Below are positions 8,968 through 17,218 of a stretch of DNA of 64,000 nucleotides, piece after piece. The translations under genes were made by a program, and so were the position numbers. Source of the DNA: Virgibacillus salarius (GTDB lineage Bacteria > Bacillota > Bacilli > Bacillales > Amphibacillaceae); the NCBI RefSeq assembly GCF_039521925.1, contig NZ_BAAACY010000110.1:1-64000 (forward strand). The letters run 5' to 3'. The notes beneath the pieces are model-generated. The model searched no databases and was not told the origin of the DNA. It saw nothing but the letters and a program-made list of their open reading frames with translations. The stretch's first letter is position 1; every line of letters begins with the position of its first letter.

Positions 8968-10272
8968 TTATTTCATTAAGCTAGGTAATATCGTTACTAT
9001 TTGCGGAAATACGATTAACAATACGATGCAAATGATCATCCCAATGATCATAGGCACAGCTCCTCGGAAAATTGTCTGTACTGGAATATTAGTCGCGACT
9101 CCTTTAATAACAAAGATACTAATTCCTAACGGGGGTGTTAATGATCCTATATTGATTGCCATCACCATAATAATTCCAAACCAGACACCATCAAATCCAA
9201 GTTCCATAATAATCGGATAAATAATTGGAAGCGTTAAAACGATTAAGGATAAGCCTTCGATAAAACATCCTAATATAAATAATACAATTAATATTAAGAT
9301 CAGAATTACATATGCGTTAAGTTCTAACCCACTCACAAAGGAAGTAAGCTTCACAGGTAGTCTGCTAATTGTGAGAAACTGACTAAATAATGTAGCTCCG
9401 ATAAGTATTAAAAAGATATAGGCAGTTAACCGTAACGATTCATTAAATGATTGCTTTAGTTTATTCCAGTCAAGTCTTCTAGATAAAAAAGCGAAAATAA
9501 TTGCACCCATTGCTCCTACACCCGCAGCTTCGGTTGGTGTAAAAACACCTAAGTAGATTCCACCAATACTAATTAAGAATAAGCCTAAAAATGGCCAAAC
9601 ATTTTTTAATGTAAGTAATTTCTCACGAATTGTTGCTTGTTCAGATCTCGCAGGTGCTAATGTTGAATTACGCCGAACAAGAATTGCAATAATAATCATA
9701 AAGATAATGACCTGAATGACACCAGGAATAATACCTGCTATTAATAATGCCCCAATTGCTTCCCTTGTTTGAATTCCATATAAAATTAAGATCACACTTG
9801 GCGGAATTAATATTCCAAGTGTACCACCTGCTGCTACACAAGCTGTCGATAGACTCGGTTGATATTTAAATTTTTCCATTTCAGGAAGTGAAATTTTAGA
9901 AACGGTTGCAGTTGTCGCATTAAGTGAACCAGAAATGGAAGAAAAAATGGCTGCAGTACCAATGGTGGCCATTGCTAATCCTCCCCGAAGATGACCAACC
10001 CAACTGTCTACAGCTTTGTATAAATCCTTTCCCAATCCCGTGTATGAAAGAATCATGCCCATCAAAATAAATAATGGAATAACACTTAACGAATAGGAAC
10101 TCGCCGTGTCAAATGGAGTCCTACCGAGCTGAGCAAATGCCACATCCCAACCTCTTATTAATGTTGTACCTGTCAAGCCTACAAATAAAAGAGAAATACC
10201 TACGGGAACCTTTAGTAATAACAAGACAATCAATGCAATAATACTAATAAAACCGATTATTTCAGGACTCAT
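8968..10272 (-). CDS. dctM: TRAP transporter large permease (DctM)
   Basis: About 434 residues and 12 or more membrane segments make the main channel of a TRAP sodium-driven solute importer. Family motifs include the G-S-ISGSLNATTATV region near residue 115, GGTLGILIPPS near 150, and FTPTEAAGVGA near 250. The start is placed at 10272 (MSPEIIGF), with AAAGGTGG upstream and an 11-base overlap with dctQ; a start at 10308 lies inside dctQ without a binding site. Its place beside the HPA catabolic genes and a shared operator suggest uptake of 4-hydroxyphenylacetate or a related aromatic acid (inference). Confidence 0.9.
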   Translation of the reverse strand: MSPEIIGFISIIALIVLLLLKVPVGISLLFVGLTGTTLIRGWDVAFAQLGRTPFDTASSYSLSVIPLFILMGMILSYTGLGKDLYKAVDSWVGHLRGGLAMATIGTAAIFSSISGSLNATTATVSKISLPEMEKFKYQPSLSTACVAAGGTLGILIPPSVILILYGIQTREAIGALLIAGIIPGVIQVIIFMIIIAILVRRNSTLAPARSEQATIREKLLTLKNVWPFLGLFLISIGGIYLGVFTPTEAAGVGAMGAIIFAFLSRRLDWNKLKQSFNESLRLTAYIFLILIGATLFSQFLTISRLPVKLTSFVSGLELNAYVILILILIVLFILGCFIEGLSLIVLTLPIIYPIIMELGFDGVWFGIIMVMAINIGSLTPPLGISIFVIKGVATNIPVQTIFRGAVPMIIGMIICIVLLIVFPQIVTILPSLMK

Positions 10273-10750
10273 TTGAATGAACCACCTTTTGCAAATAATG
10301 AATAGCATGCAGAAATGCGGTTAGCGCGAATAACATTGTCCCTATAACTGCTAACATGGCGATCGGAAAAAGTGGAATACGTAAATCACCTGTTACCGTA
10401 TGAGCGTAAAAGAGACGAATTGCATATTCACAGGTACTCCATGCTACAAGTAGCATTAAACCCGTGATTAACAAATTAATGACAGATTCAAATATCCACT
10501 GTATACGAGTTGAGAATCGCTCAATTACAAAGTCAATTGTAATATGTCCCTCTCTGACATGTGTGTAAGCTAGGCTTAAGAAGATGACAAGTGATAGACC
10601 TAGCTCCGTAAAGTCGACCGTACCCGTGATAGGAGCTTTAAGAATCCATCTACTGAGTACATCTAATGTAATCAAGATCGCCATCAATAATAGAATGACT
10701 TGAGCAATATAATGAATGACTCTACTTAATTGCTTCATTATGCTGTCCAT
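10262..10750 (-). CDS. dctQ: TRAP transporter small permease (DctQ)
   Basis: A 162-residue four-helix membrane protein with the DctQ signature (DVLSRWILKAPITGTVDFTE near residue 29, HIRVEG-like THVREGHITIDFV near 65). It bridges the binding protein and DctM. AAGGTGATT precedes the ATG; it is 15 bases from dctP and overlaps dctM. Confidence 0.9.
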   Translation of the reverse strand: MDSIMKQLSRVIHYIAQVILLLMAILITLDVLSRWILKAPITGTVDFTELGLSLVIFLSLAYTHVREGHITIDFVIERFSTRIQWIFESVINLLITGLMLLVAWSTCEYAIRLFYAHTVTGDLRIPLFPIAMLAVIGTMLFALTAFLHAIHYLQKVVHSNES

Positions 10751-10765
10751 CTAATCACCTTCTTT

Positions 10766-11800
10766 CTACTTCTTTAGCTCCGCTTTTAATTGAAATGCTC
10801 GATCATAAATATGTTGACCGGGATAGCCCCTATTTTCCATGTCATTTATCCATGCTTGAACAATTGGGTCCAATGCCTTTCTCCATGGAATTAATTGCTC
10901 CTCTGTTAAATCAATTACCTCTGCTCCATTTTCTTTTGCTAATTTCCTTCCTGTCTGACCGTCTACATCAAAAACACTTCCACTTTCTATAGACGCTTCT
11001 ATTCCTGTAGCTTCATTTATGACCTGTTTTTCCGAATCTGTAAAACGATAATATGCTTCCTTATTCATTACCGAAAAGAAAGGAGTTGCAGAGAAGTTGC
11101 CAATTGTGATATAAGCCGCTATTTCATGTAGACGATAATTATAAAGCGCTTCCAAAGGAACCATCGCTCCATCGATAACACCTCGCTCTAGTGACTCATA
11201 AACATCTCCCATTGGCATAGATACAGGTACAGCTCCTAATGCTTCCAAAATATCATTAGCTAACGGAGATGGAGATCGAACACGTAAACCTTTTACATCT
11301 TCAGGTGATTCAATACGGTGATTTTTCGTAATTAACTGAGCAGGTTCTGCGGTAAATAAAAATAATGGTATCGTATCAGCATGCTCCTCCTGAATACTTG
11401 GAAATTCTTCATAGAGATTTGCTATTATTTCCGAACCATGGACAGCTGTTTCCGCCAAAAAAGGTAGTTCCATAACAGACATCAATGGAAACCTCCCAGG
11501 AGAATATCCATGAACGCTTAATGCAATATCTGCTTCTCCCGTAACAGCCATATCATATTGTGATCCTGCCACTCCCAATGCATTGGAGGGATATAATTCA
11601 TAGGTTATGTCTCCATCTGTCTTTTTTTCTATTTCATTACCTATACCTTGTAACACCTGAGTCTGAACCGGATGACTCCCGGGTAAAAAATGAGAAATAA
11701 TTAAATTATGTTGTGATCCAGTGGAAGCTATTCCTTCAGAACAAGCTGTTAGTAAAAGCAATACAATAATCCCAATAAAATATCCAAGCTTATCAAACAT
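10766..11800 (-). CDS. dctP: TRAP transporter substrate-binding lipoprotein (DctP)
   Basis: A 344-residue DctP-type extracytoplasmic receptor. The signal ends in the lipobox LLTAC, so it is tethered to the membrane. Family features are SHFLPGSHPV near residue 38, the substrate-carboxylate Arg segment (KGLRVRSP near 160) and the RGVIDGAMVPLEAL region near 205. Two ATGs are adjacent; 11800 has better spacing (6) from GGAGGG than 11803. Its promoter overlaps a proposed GntR operator. Aromatic acid specificity is inferred from the neighbours. Confidence 0.9.
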   Translation of the reverse strand: MFDKLGYFIGIIVLLLLTACSEGIASTGSQHNLIISHFLPGSHPVQTQVLQGIGNEIEKKTDGDITYELYPSNALGVAGSQYDMAVTGEADIALSVHGYSPGRFPLMSVMELPFLAETAVHGSEIIANLYEEFPSIQEEHADTIPLFLFTAEPAQLITKNHRIESPEDVKGLRVRSPSPLANDILEALGAVPVSMPMGDVYESLERGVIDGAMVPLEALYNYRLHEIAAYITIGNFSATPFFSVMNKEAYYRFTDSEKQVINEATGIEASIESGSVFDVDGQTGRKLAKENGAEVIDLTEEQLIPWRKALDPIVQAWINDMENRGYPGQHIYDRAFQLKAELKK

Positions 11801-11866
11801 CATTTTCCCTCCAAGGAATAAATTCAGCCATCATCCTTTTGATAACGCTTCCATTTGGTATACAAA

Positions 11867-11895
11867 ACTATATATAAGATCATATATAATGTCAA
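11867..11895 (-). promoter_or_regulatory. dctPQM promoter with embedded operator motif
   Basis: TTGACA (11895-11890), a 17-bp spacer and TATAGT (11872-11867) form a strong sigma-A promoter. The 12-mer ATCATATATAAT (plus strand 11879-11890) overlaps the end of the -35 box and the spacer, exactly as in the gntR promoter. Confidence 0.75.
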
Positions 11896-11929
11896 TTGTG
11901 AATTATCAGAATTTTTTCTCTTTCGATTA

Positions 11930-12106
11930 GAAACGTAACGACTGGCGAGGCAACGGAGATAAGGAATCACGGTGTGCTTACGAACCGATGATGACTTATT
12001 GTAGAGCAATTCATGAAGTCACCTCGTTTCTGAGCGCTGAACCTGGACCCGGCTTGACACGCCCATATTTATCGACATGGGCTAATTTTTTAATTTCCTA
12101 GACTAT
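11930..12106. repeat. Repeat family R2, copy 2
   Basis: A second copy of the element at 2411-2600, with the same blocks (GAAACG-AACGACTGG, CAACGGAGAT, GGAATCACGGTGTGCTTA, GAAGTCACCTCGTTTCTG, TTTCCTAGACTAT). It fills the gap between the dctP promoter and the gntR terminator. Open frames inside it are accidental. Confidence 0.75.
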
Positions 12107-12138
12107 GTAAAAGGAGCTGTCTGTATTCGTCAGCTCCC
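12107..12138 (-). terminator. Terminator downstream of gntR
   Basis: GGAGCTG (12113-12119) pairs with CAGCTCC (12131-12137); the minus strand continues with TTTTA. It separates gntR from the TRAP operon, which has its own promoter. Between it and gntR (12139-12284) no gene was recognised. Confidence 0.7.
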
Positions 12139-12284
12139 TACTTACATAACAGGAATATGAGCCTTTTTTACAAGCACGGTTTTCATCTTGTGAACAAGTA
12201 CATACTCCACCTTATCTGTTCCCATAAGCATTGCCATCGTGTATAATTACCAGCAAAAAAATCGATCCAATAACACCTTGCATA

Positions 12285-12962
12285 TTATATAAAGGCATCT
12301 CCATGGATTTGGTTACGTTGATGTTTAAATGCTTCCTTTGTATTTAATTTATGCATACGAGCTACCTTTTCAACCGTTTCAAAATCAGCTTTTCTACGAA
12401 GTAAATCTATGAGTTGTTGATGCTCTTGAATAGAAGCAAAAGCACGTTTAGGATGAAATGCAGAACCTGTTCTCCGTATTGAGTCTAACTTTCTCCAAGA
12501 TTTGCGAATTTCCTCAACCAAAAATCTATTTTCACAATGGGTATAGATTAAATCATGAAACTGCCGATTTAATCTTCCGAAAGCCTGAAAATCAAATGCT
12601 TCAATAGCCTCTTTCATTTGTTGATTTTTCGTTGATAACTCCGTTATTTTCTCTTCTGAGAAGCCCTGTTGGTTACTCAATGCAGTCGCATATCCTTCCA
12701 TAACTGCTAATACGGAAATCGTATCTAAATACTCGTTTTTATCAATTGGCGTAACTACCGGTCCAATATTGTTCTGATAATCAATTAATCCCTCTGCTTC
12801 TAATTGCCGTACAGCTTCTCGTATTGGAATTGCACTTGTAGATAGTTCTTTTACTAATTGATTAATGACAATGCGTTGACCAGGTGCATAGTACCCTTCA
12901 ATAATTCTTGATTTCATATAATCATAAGCTTTTTGTTTTTTAGTAATTGTTTTATTTTCCAT
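12285..12962 (-). CDS. GntR-family (FadR subfamily) regulator of the HPA cluster
   Basis: A 225-residue repressor-type protein: a winged helix at residues 8-75 (PIREAVRQLEAEGLI recognition region) and an FCD effector domain with the metal-binding Asp/His pattern (NRQFHDLIY, EHQQLI, ARMHKLN). The family senses carboxylic acids. It lies between the HPA catabolic genes and the TRAP operon, and its own promoter holds the motif found before dctP, hpaE and lysR. The start is fixed by an in-frame stop 9 bases upstream. No ribosome-binding site is visible and the promoter predicts almost no 5' leader. Confidence 0.9.
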   Translation of the reverse strand: MENKTITKKQKAYDYMKSRIIEGYYAPGQRIVINQLVKELSTSAIPIREAVRQLEAEGLIDYQNNIGPVVTPIDKNEYLDTISVLAVMEGYATALSNQQGFSEEKITELSTKNQQMKEAIEAFDFQAFGRLNRQFHDLIYTHCENRFLVEEIRKSWRKLDSIRRTGSAFHPKRAFASIQEHQQLIDLLRRKADFETVEKVARMHKLNTKEAFKHQRNQIHGDAFI

Positions 12963-12971
12963 AGTGGATTA

Positions 12972-13000
12972 ATCATATACTATATTATATATGATGTCAA
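12972..13000 (-). promoter_or_regulatory. gntR promoter with palindromic operator
   Basis: TTGACA (13000-12995), a 17-bp spacer and TATGAT (12977-12972). The whole promoter is an imperfect palindrome, with ATCATATA at one end and TATATGAT at the other, and contains the 12-mer ATCATATATAAT on the minus strand (12984-12995). Autoregulation is likely. Confidence 0.75.
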
Positions 13001-13131
13001 AATGGTTACATACCTCCTCTTCAACAGGTTACCCTTTAGGATAACATCAATTGGTGGCAGGCCTTTCCCAGCTATTTGGCATAAATATTTGATCGCTTTG
13101 TGCTAGTAACTATTTTGAACTTTCTCCAATA

Positions 13132-13512
13132 CTATTTTTTATAGCGCTGATGAATATTATTTAATTTATACGTAGGAGAGATAAATTCATAGATTTCCAT
13201 AGATAATGCAAGATAACGATCTTTATAGATCGTAGAAAAATGCTGTTCGATGGCACGAAACAAATCATCACCTAATCGCTTTTTTTCTTCTTCCGTTCGT
13301 CCTTTTCCTATTTTTAACGTAGCATGTACAAAAGCGTCATCTTGAGTACCATCAGCGACAAGATAATCACTCAATTCAATAGCTCTGGAACGAAGTCCAC
13401 CAATCGGAATGATATCTTGATGGTTAAGTAGTGTGGTATTTATTGTTTTCAATAATTTTGGGATACTCGCCGCTTTTAAATTATCTGTGTATTCAATGAT
13501 TACATGTGGCAC
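13132..13512 (-). CDS. hpaF: 5-carboxymethyl-2-hydroxymuconate isomerase
   Basis: HpaF isomerises 5-carboxymethyl-2-hydroxymuconate in the homoprotocatechuate meta-cleavage pathway. The start is placed at GTG 13512, with AAAGGAG 8 bases upstream, so that the protein begins with Met-Pro-His. The family needs Pro as the mature N-terminal residue, its catalytic base. A longer frame to 13563 would bury that Pro. The 126 residues match the family length, and the IGGLRSRA region is conserved. It follows hpaG at 22 bases. Confidence 0.9.
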   Translation of the reverse strand: MPHVIIEYTDNLKAASIPKLLKTINTTLLNHQDIIPIGGLRSRAIELSDYLVADGTQDDAFVHATLKIGKGRTEEEKKRLGDDLFRAIEQHFSTIYKDRYLALSMEIYEFISPTYKLNNIHQRYKK

Positions 13513-13534
13513 AAGCTCTTCTCCTTTCGCCATA

Positions 13535-14296
13535 TTAATTAGATAGAAAGGCTTCCTCCCCAACTATTGTATTGACAAGACGACCGATTTCTTCTATCTC
13601 GGTTACTACTTCATCTCCTACTGCTGTATCTATGGAGCCCTTTGGGGTGCCGGTTAAAATAATGTCTCCTGGGAACAGGGTCATAAATCCACTTAAGTAT
13701 TCAATTAACTCTGGAATTCCTAAAAGCATATCAGCAGTTGATCCTTCTTGTGTTTTTTCTCCATTGACGTATGTACGCAATGCTAAATTCATAGGATCCT
13801 TCACATCGGCTTTATCTACATACCATGGTCCTATTGGTGTACAACCGTCACGATTTTTCACTCTTAAGTTTGGCCGGTAATAATTCTCTAAGTAATCACG
13901 TAACGCGTAATCATTTGCAATTGTGTATCCTTTAACATAATCATATGCAACTTCTTTTCTTATCTGTTTCGCTTCCTTGCCAATGACGACCGCTAATTCA
14001 CATTCATAATGCATAAATGCAACATCACTTGGACGCATGGTGCTGGCTTTGTGACCAATTAGTGTATTTGGACCTTTAAAGAATACAAGTGGGTCTTTTT
14101 GAGTTGGAGAAAACGATAATTCCTTCGCATGATCGGCATAATTCAAACCTAATGTAAAAATTGTATTTGGCTTAACTGGAGGCAGCCACACTGCCTGATC
14201 TTCGCTTACCATTCTTCCATCATTTAGTTGGATACCATCCTCTGCAACAACTGCTTCATGGACAAGTCCCTGATAAGCAATTCGTGCATGCTTCAT
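13535..14296 (-). CDS. hpaG: HpaG C-terminal-half homologue (fumarylacetoacetate hydrolase fold)
   Basis: This 253-residue FAH-fold protein matches the C-terminal half of enterobacterial HpaG, the bifunctional 5-oxopent-3-ene-1,2,5-tricarboxylate decarboxylase/2-hydroxyhepta-2,4-diene-1,7-dioate isomerase. Seen are LGLNYADHAKEL, the metal-site segment HYECELAVVIG, DYALRDYLENYYRPN and the ending TGTPKGS. AGGAGGG precedes the ATG, which overlaps the stop of the N-terminal-half gene by 4 bases (ATGA). The two proteins presumably form one complex. Confidence 0.9.
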   Translation of the reverse strand: MKHARIAYQGLVHEAVVAEDGIQLNDGRMVSEDQAVWLPPVKPNTIFTLGLNYADHAKELSFSPTQKDPLVFFKGPNTLIGHKASTMRPSDVAFMHYECELAVVIGKEAKQIRKEVAYDYVKGYTIANDYALRDYLENYYRPNLRVKNRDGCTPIGPWYVDKADVKDPMNLALRTYVNGEKTQEGSTADMLLGIPELIEYLSGFMTLFPGDIILTGTPKGSIDTAVGDEVVTEIEEIGRLVNTIVGEEAFLSN

Positions 14297-15081
14297 GCTC
14301 TCCCTCCTACTAGTGCTTCTTCGGTAGTTATCGTATTTTCTAATATACCTATCTTGTTAATTTCAATCTGTACAACATCATTTATTCTGGCAACAGGTGG
14401 GTCTTCTGGTATGCCAACTAATAGCACATCACCTTTTGCTAATGTCATAAACGCGGTCACATCAGCAATTAGTTTCTCAACGGAACGAATAAGATTTTTC
14501 GTATTATTTTCTTGTTTCAACACACCATTAATCCTTACTCGAATCTGTAAATCATTAGGGCTATCTACAGAGTCACGTGTTACAACCCAGGGTCCAATTG
14601 GACAAAAACCATCGCGAGCCTTTTCTTTAATAGCTGGTCGATAAACACTATCATGTGGAATAGTAACATCATTTACAATCGTATATCCTTCTACGTACGA
14701 TAATGCTTCGACTTCATTAACCTTGGTTGCTGATTTACCTATTACAACACCTAAGGCTGCACCCATCTCTAGTTCTGAAATGTCCTCAGGTAGGACAATC
14801 ATCGATCCTGCAGAAGCAAATGTATTGACAGGTTTAATATATAAAATCGGTGCTTTGGGAGGGGCTAGATATGGTGTTTCATACATAGCCTTTTCTAGTT
14901 GTTTGTATTCGCCCTGATAGTTTAATAACGTACCGTAAACTGTTCCAGACACAGGGATATCATACGAAACCTCCTCTTGCTTATACGATGTTCCAGCAAT
15001 TTCGATTTTCCCATTTTCAACATCGACCTTGGCTTCCCTATAATGCTGTATACCTGACATCTTTAAGCGAACGGTTTTCAT
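14293..15081 (-). CDS. hpaG: HpaG N-terminal-half homologue (fumarylacetoacetate hydrolase fold)
   Basis: A 262-residue FAH-fold protein matching the N-terminal half of HpaG: KAPILYIKPVNTF, GAALGVVIGKSATKV, VEGYTIVNDVTIP, YRPAIKEKARDGFCPIG. In Enterobacteria the two halves are one 429-residue chain; here they are two overlapping genes. AAAAGGATG is 9 bases before the ATG. A 157-bp gap with a 13-bp inverted repeat separates it from the upstream aldolase gene. Confidence 0.9.
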   Translation of the reverse strand: MKTVRLKMSGIQHYREAKVDVENGKIEIAGTSYKQEEVSYDIPVSGTVYGTLLNYQGEYKQLEKAMYETPYLAPPKAPILYIKPVNTFASAGSMIVLPEDISELEMGAALGVVIGKSATKVNEVEALSYVEGYTIVNDVTIPHDSVYRPAIKEKARDGFCPIGPWVVTRDSVDSPNDLQIRVRINGVLKQENNTKNLIRSVEKLIADVTAFMTLAKGDVLLVGIPEDPPVARINDVVQIEINKIGILENTITTEEALVGGRA

Positions 15082-15114
15082 GATTCATCATCCTTTTTTC
15101 TGAGCTATATACCA

Positions 15115-15161
15115 AGCTTAAGCAATACCCAATCCTGTTACAAAAGATTATTGCTTAAGCT
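15115..15161. other. 13-bp inverted repeat between aldolase and hpaG genes
   Basis: AGCTTAAGCAATA (15115-15127) and TATTGCTTAAGCT (15149-15161) are perfectly complementary, with a 21-base loop. No T-run follows on the minus strand, so it looks more like an mRNA-processing or stabilising hairpin, or an operator, than a terminator. Confidence 0.6.
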
Positions 15162-15238
15162 CGAAGTACTATGAAAAAATATACCCATAAGCCTCATTGC
15201 CCATTGACTAGCTTACTTTTGCTCTTATGTTGTTCTCC

Positions 15239-16159
15239 TTAAGTGGGCTGTAAAAGTTTCCCGTATTCAACCAAGGTTTCACGAATTTCGTTTTGAAGCG
15301 ATTTTGAAGGTAAATCCATCGGCAGTCGTAATACGGGTTCGATTTTCCCCATCATCCCTAAAGCTGTCTTTACTGGTGCAGGGTTTGTATCTTTAAATAG
15401 GACATCATTTAATTTCATTAATTCAAAATGCAAGTCTTGTGCACGCTTCACATCCCCCATTGTCCATGCATCATGCATCTCCGCTACCTTTGCTGGTTCT
15501 ACATTAGCTGTTGCACTGATTGATCCTGCACCACCAATAGTCAACATCGGATAACAAAGTAATTCAATACCTGAATATAATAGGAAGTCTCTACCACAAC
15601 GAAGCATTACTCTGTTCACATGTTCAAAATCCTTATTTGATTCTTTAACACCCACAATATTTGGACAATCCTCATTTAATTTAGCTAATGTTTCTACTTC
15701 CATATTTAATGCAGTGCGACCCGGAATATTATATACAATAATTGGTATATCCACCGAATCTGCTACCGTCTTGAAATGCTTATATAATGCTTGCTGATTC
15801 GGTTTATTATAATATGGAACAATAACCATGGCTGCATCTGCACCAATTTCTTGTGCCTTTCTTGTTAAATACATGGTTTCATCGTGGTTCGTTGAGCCAG
15901 TACCTGGTGCAAATGGTAATCGACCATTAATTGTTTTCTTCGCGTTATCCATTACTTTGACCCGTTCTTCAATGGTCAGTGAACTTGGTTCCCCTGATGT
16001 ACCTGTAACAGAAATCGCATGTGTACCATTGTTCAACTGATATTCAATCAGTTCCGATTGTTTATCGTAATCAATTGAAAAATCAGCTTTGAACGGTGTA
16101 ATAACTGGAGTGATTGACCCCCTTAAACGCTGCTTTATTTCCTCATATGTCTTGGTCAT
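15239..16159 (-). CDS. DapA-family pyruvate aldolase in the HPA cluster
   Basis: A 306-residue DHDPS/NAL-superfamily class I aldolase. Seen are the GTSGEPSSLT pyruvate-binding loop, YNIPGRTALN with the conserved Tyr, and the Schiff-base Lys in GVKESNKD. Start 16159 is preferred, with AAAGGATG 9 bases upstream; ATG 16168 touches the binding site. There is no lysine-biosynthesis gene nearby. The HPA pathway ends with aldol cleavage of 4-hydroxy-2-oxoheptanedioate to pyruvate and succinic semialdehyde, normally by HpaI, which is absent here. The inference is that this DapA-like enzyme takes that step. Confidence 0.85.
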   Translation of the reverse strand: MTKTYEEIKQRLRGSITPVITPFKADFSIDYDKQSELIEYQLNNGTHAISVTGTSGEPSSLTIEERVKVMDNAKKTINGRLPFAPGTGSTNHDETMYLTRKAQEIGADAAMVIVPYYNKPNQQALYKHFKTVADSVDIPIIVYNIPGRTALNMEVETLAKLNEDCPNIVGVKESNKDFEHVNRVMLRCGRDFLLYSGIELLCYPMLTIGGAGSISATANVEPAKVAEMHDAWTMGDVKRAQDLHFELMKLNDVLFKDTNPAPVKTALGMMGKIEPVLRLPMDLPSKSLQNEIRETLVEYGKLLQPT

Positions 16160-16199
16160 TTTGCTCATCCTTTCTTTTCATTAAACGATTTGAATTAAC

Positions 16200-17180
16200 C
16201 TATAGTACAAATTGCGGTTTTCTTTTTTTCAATTTCGGTTCATGTAGCGGCAATTTTCTCTCAGTTTGTACATCCAAAACTCTAGACGCTTCTTCAAACC
16301 AGCTGTCCGGCGCTTCATGTCCCCAAAATGTTTGTCGCATTGGATCATCTAAATCCCACTTAATTGGTTTGAAGTCGGGGTCACTCGTTAAATAATCTCC
16401 ATTATATAATTCAATTCGATGACCATCTGGATCTCTTAGGTACAAGAAGAAGGCATTGGATAATCCATGACGACCTGGCCCACGTTCAATATTTGGTCCA
16501 TACCCCATAGCCGCAAGCACATCACAACCATCTATTAAACTCATTGGGTCTTTTAGCCAAAAACCAATGTGATGTAGCCGTGGTCCTTGCCCATTCATGA
16601 ATGCAACATCATGAACGGATGGCTTACGATGTAGCCAAGCAGCCCATATTTTATCTTCTTCTCCAACGGTATATTCTGAACACATAAATCCAAGTTGGTT
16701 GATATAAAAGTCATATGCTTGCTCCACATTTGGTACCATACAGTTAAAATGATCAATCCGCTGTACTTTCGCACCTTTATACAGGTCATAGCGTTGTAAT
16801 AGGCGGTCAACCGTCTCCATTTCTGCGTAAAATTCTAATGGTAAACCAGAAATATCTTGAACTCGTAATGCACGCCCAAGTGCTCGTTGTGTCCCTTTTT
16901 CTAACCACTTCGCATCATTGCCTTGGCTAAGAAAGAATTTCTCCAGTTCATCGAGATCTTTTTCAGAGGTAACTTTATAGCTTATTGCTTCCACAGCAGC
17001 CTCCGGTTTCTTTCTTAACCAGAGGCTGTGATGATTGTGTTCTTCCAGCCCGCGGAAAAAAATATTCTCATCATCCGCTTCTGACTCGATAAATCCGAGC
17101 GCTTCATAAAAAGCTTTAGACTTTTTTAAATCGGTTACGTGTAAAATGGCACGACCTGAACGAATAATATCAAAGTTCAT
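16200..17180 (-). CDS. hpaD: 3,4-dihydroxyphenylacetate 2,3-dioxygenase
   Basis: HpaD opens the ring of homoprotocatechuate to 5-carboxymethyl-2-hydroxymuconate semialdehyde. The vicinal-oxygen-chelate (glyoxalase-like) fold has two modules, and the metal ligands sit in the second: His in RIDHFN (about 144), His in RLHHIGFW (about 203) and Glu in RIELYNGDY (about 257). About 326 residues is the normal length of the type I extradiol family. Start 17180 (MNFDII) has GGGGAGGGG upstream. It follows hpaE by 38 bases. Confidence 0.94.
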   Translation of the reverse strand: MNFDIIRSGRAILHVTDLKKSKAFYEALGFIESEADDENIFFRGLEEHNHHSLWLRKKPEAAVEAISYKVTSEKDLDELEKFFLSQGNDAKWLEKGTQRALGRALRVQDISGLPLEFYAEMETVDRLLQRYDLYKGAKVQRIDHFNCMVPNVEQAYDFYINQLGFMCSEYTVGEEDKIWAAWLHRKPSVHDVAFMNGQGPRLHHIGFWLKDPMSLIDGCDVLAAMGYGPNIERGPGRHGLSNAFFLYLRDPDGHRIELYNGDYLTSDPDFKPIKWDLDDPMRQTFWGHEAPDSWFEEASRVLDVQTERKLPLHEPKLKKRKPQFVL

Positions 17181-17218
17181 GCTGGCATTCCCCTCCCCAT
17201 ATAAAATCATGACAGCTA

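Noticed and set aside
11824..12009. 61-codon minus-strand frame near the dctP promoter
   Set aside because: It lies over repeat R2 and the dctP promoter, has no ribosome-binding site and no protein-like pattern.
12150..12275. Short minus-strand frames downstream of gntR that look partly protein-like
   Set aside because: At most 30 codons, two competing frames and no identifiable relative; not enough to call a pseudogene.
15082..16300. Lysine riboswitch or lysine-biosynthesis context for the DapA-like gene
   Set aside because: No lysine riboswitch features and no dap genes; it is embedded in HPA catabolism.
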